A stretch of DNA of 33,069 nt from a virus, in IMG/VR virus record IMGVR_UViG_3300044732_001809, positions 1-33,069 of that record. One strand, given 5' to 3'. Positions 32,914 to 33,069 of this stretch are shown here, piece after piece. A program made the position numbers and the translations under genes. Within the stretch, counting starts at the first letter, position 1, and each line of letters opens with the position of its first letter. A model generated the notes under the pieces. The model was not told where the DNA came from. It worked only from the letters and a program-made list of their open reading frames with translations, and ran no database searches.

Positions 32914-33069
32914 TGGGAAAGTCATTAAAAGAATTATTTCAAACTAAAGTTTTAGAAAGCGGACAAACTGCAGCTAAGCAATACGATATTCGTAATAGTA
33001 AAGATATTCCTATTACTCCTGGTAATAGTTTGTTGGGATTACCATTCAATGGAGCAAATGTATTAAGAA
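32913..33069 (+). CDS. Conserved phage tail-region protein, 3'-truncated by window
   Basis: The ATG at 32913 overlaps the tape measure stop (TAATG), so the two genes are translationally coupled. The 52 visible residues begin MGKSLKELFQTKVLESGQ and contain TAAKQYDIRNSKDIPITPGN, which I recall from the start of unassigned proteins encoded behind tape measure genes in T4-like environmental phages. No function is assigned. By position it probably belongs to the baseplate hub or tail-end genes. The frame is open to the window end. Confidence 0.65.
   Translation, partial: MGKSLKELFQTKVLESGQTAAKQYDIRNSKDIPITPGNSLLGLPFNGANVLR

Overview
The window is a late structural (tail and fibre) region of a contractile-tailed, T4-like myovirus (Caudoviricetes). 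All supported genes lie on the + strand. The diagnostic set is a gp18-type tail sheath (25616-27931), a gp19-type tail tube (27983-28471), a gp26-family baseplate/tail-assembly protein (28581-29405) and a membrane-rich tape measure protein (29887-32913). No plasmid, IS, CRISPR, tRNA or rRNA signal was seen. The DNA is AT-rich. Gene leaders are A/T-rich with no recognisable Shine-Dalgarno sequence, which resembles Bacteroidota genes and their phages, so a Bacteroidota host is a reasonable but unproven guess.

Layout. (1) 1-2442: two virion proteins, the first cut by the window edge, sharing a ~115-residue helical repeat. (2) 2510-14853: a fibre cassette with a 3660-aa fibre (beta-repeat shaft, two cupredoxin-like inserts, 1128 residues of Gly-Ser/Thr triplets), a PKD plus DUF285-type leucine-rich-repeat protein, and a small tail-fibre assembly chaperone. 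(3) 14905-24152: two small structural proteins and a second giant fibre (2853 aa) with its own Gly-Ser/Thr stalk and a C-terminal S74 intramolecular chaperone. (4) 24164-25482: two tandem paralogues and a third small protein of unknown role. (5) 25616-33069: sheath, tube, tail-assembly genes, tape measure and the start of a further gene.

Together these genes would build the tail tube, its length ruler and sheath, and two very long adhesion fibres with their folding helpers. The most notable signals are: a TATTTATA-centred element (often followed by TATAA) before seven transcription-unit starts, likely the phage late promoter; an overlapping out-of-frame ORF behind a 7-T run at the gp26 end, suggesting a frameshifted tail-assembly chaperone; apparently complete type-1 copper ligand sets in two fibre domains; an almost proline-free collagen-like stalk with 13 regular hydrophobic breaks; a bacterial-surface-type PKD-LRR protein in the fibre cassette; and a helical repeat inserted into a small beta-domain virion protein.

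Apart from the short gene, terminator and promoter described in 29406-29653, no stretch longer than about 135 bases lacks a gene. Function calls rest on recognising family motifs by eye; no database search was possible.
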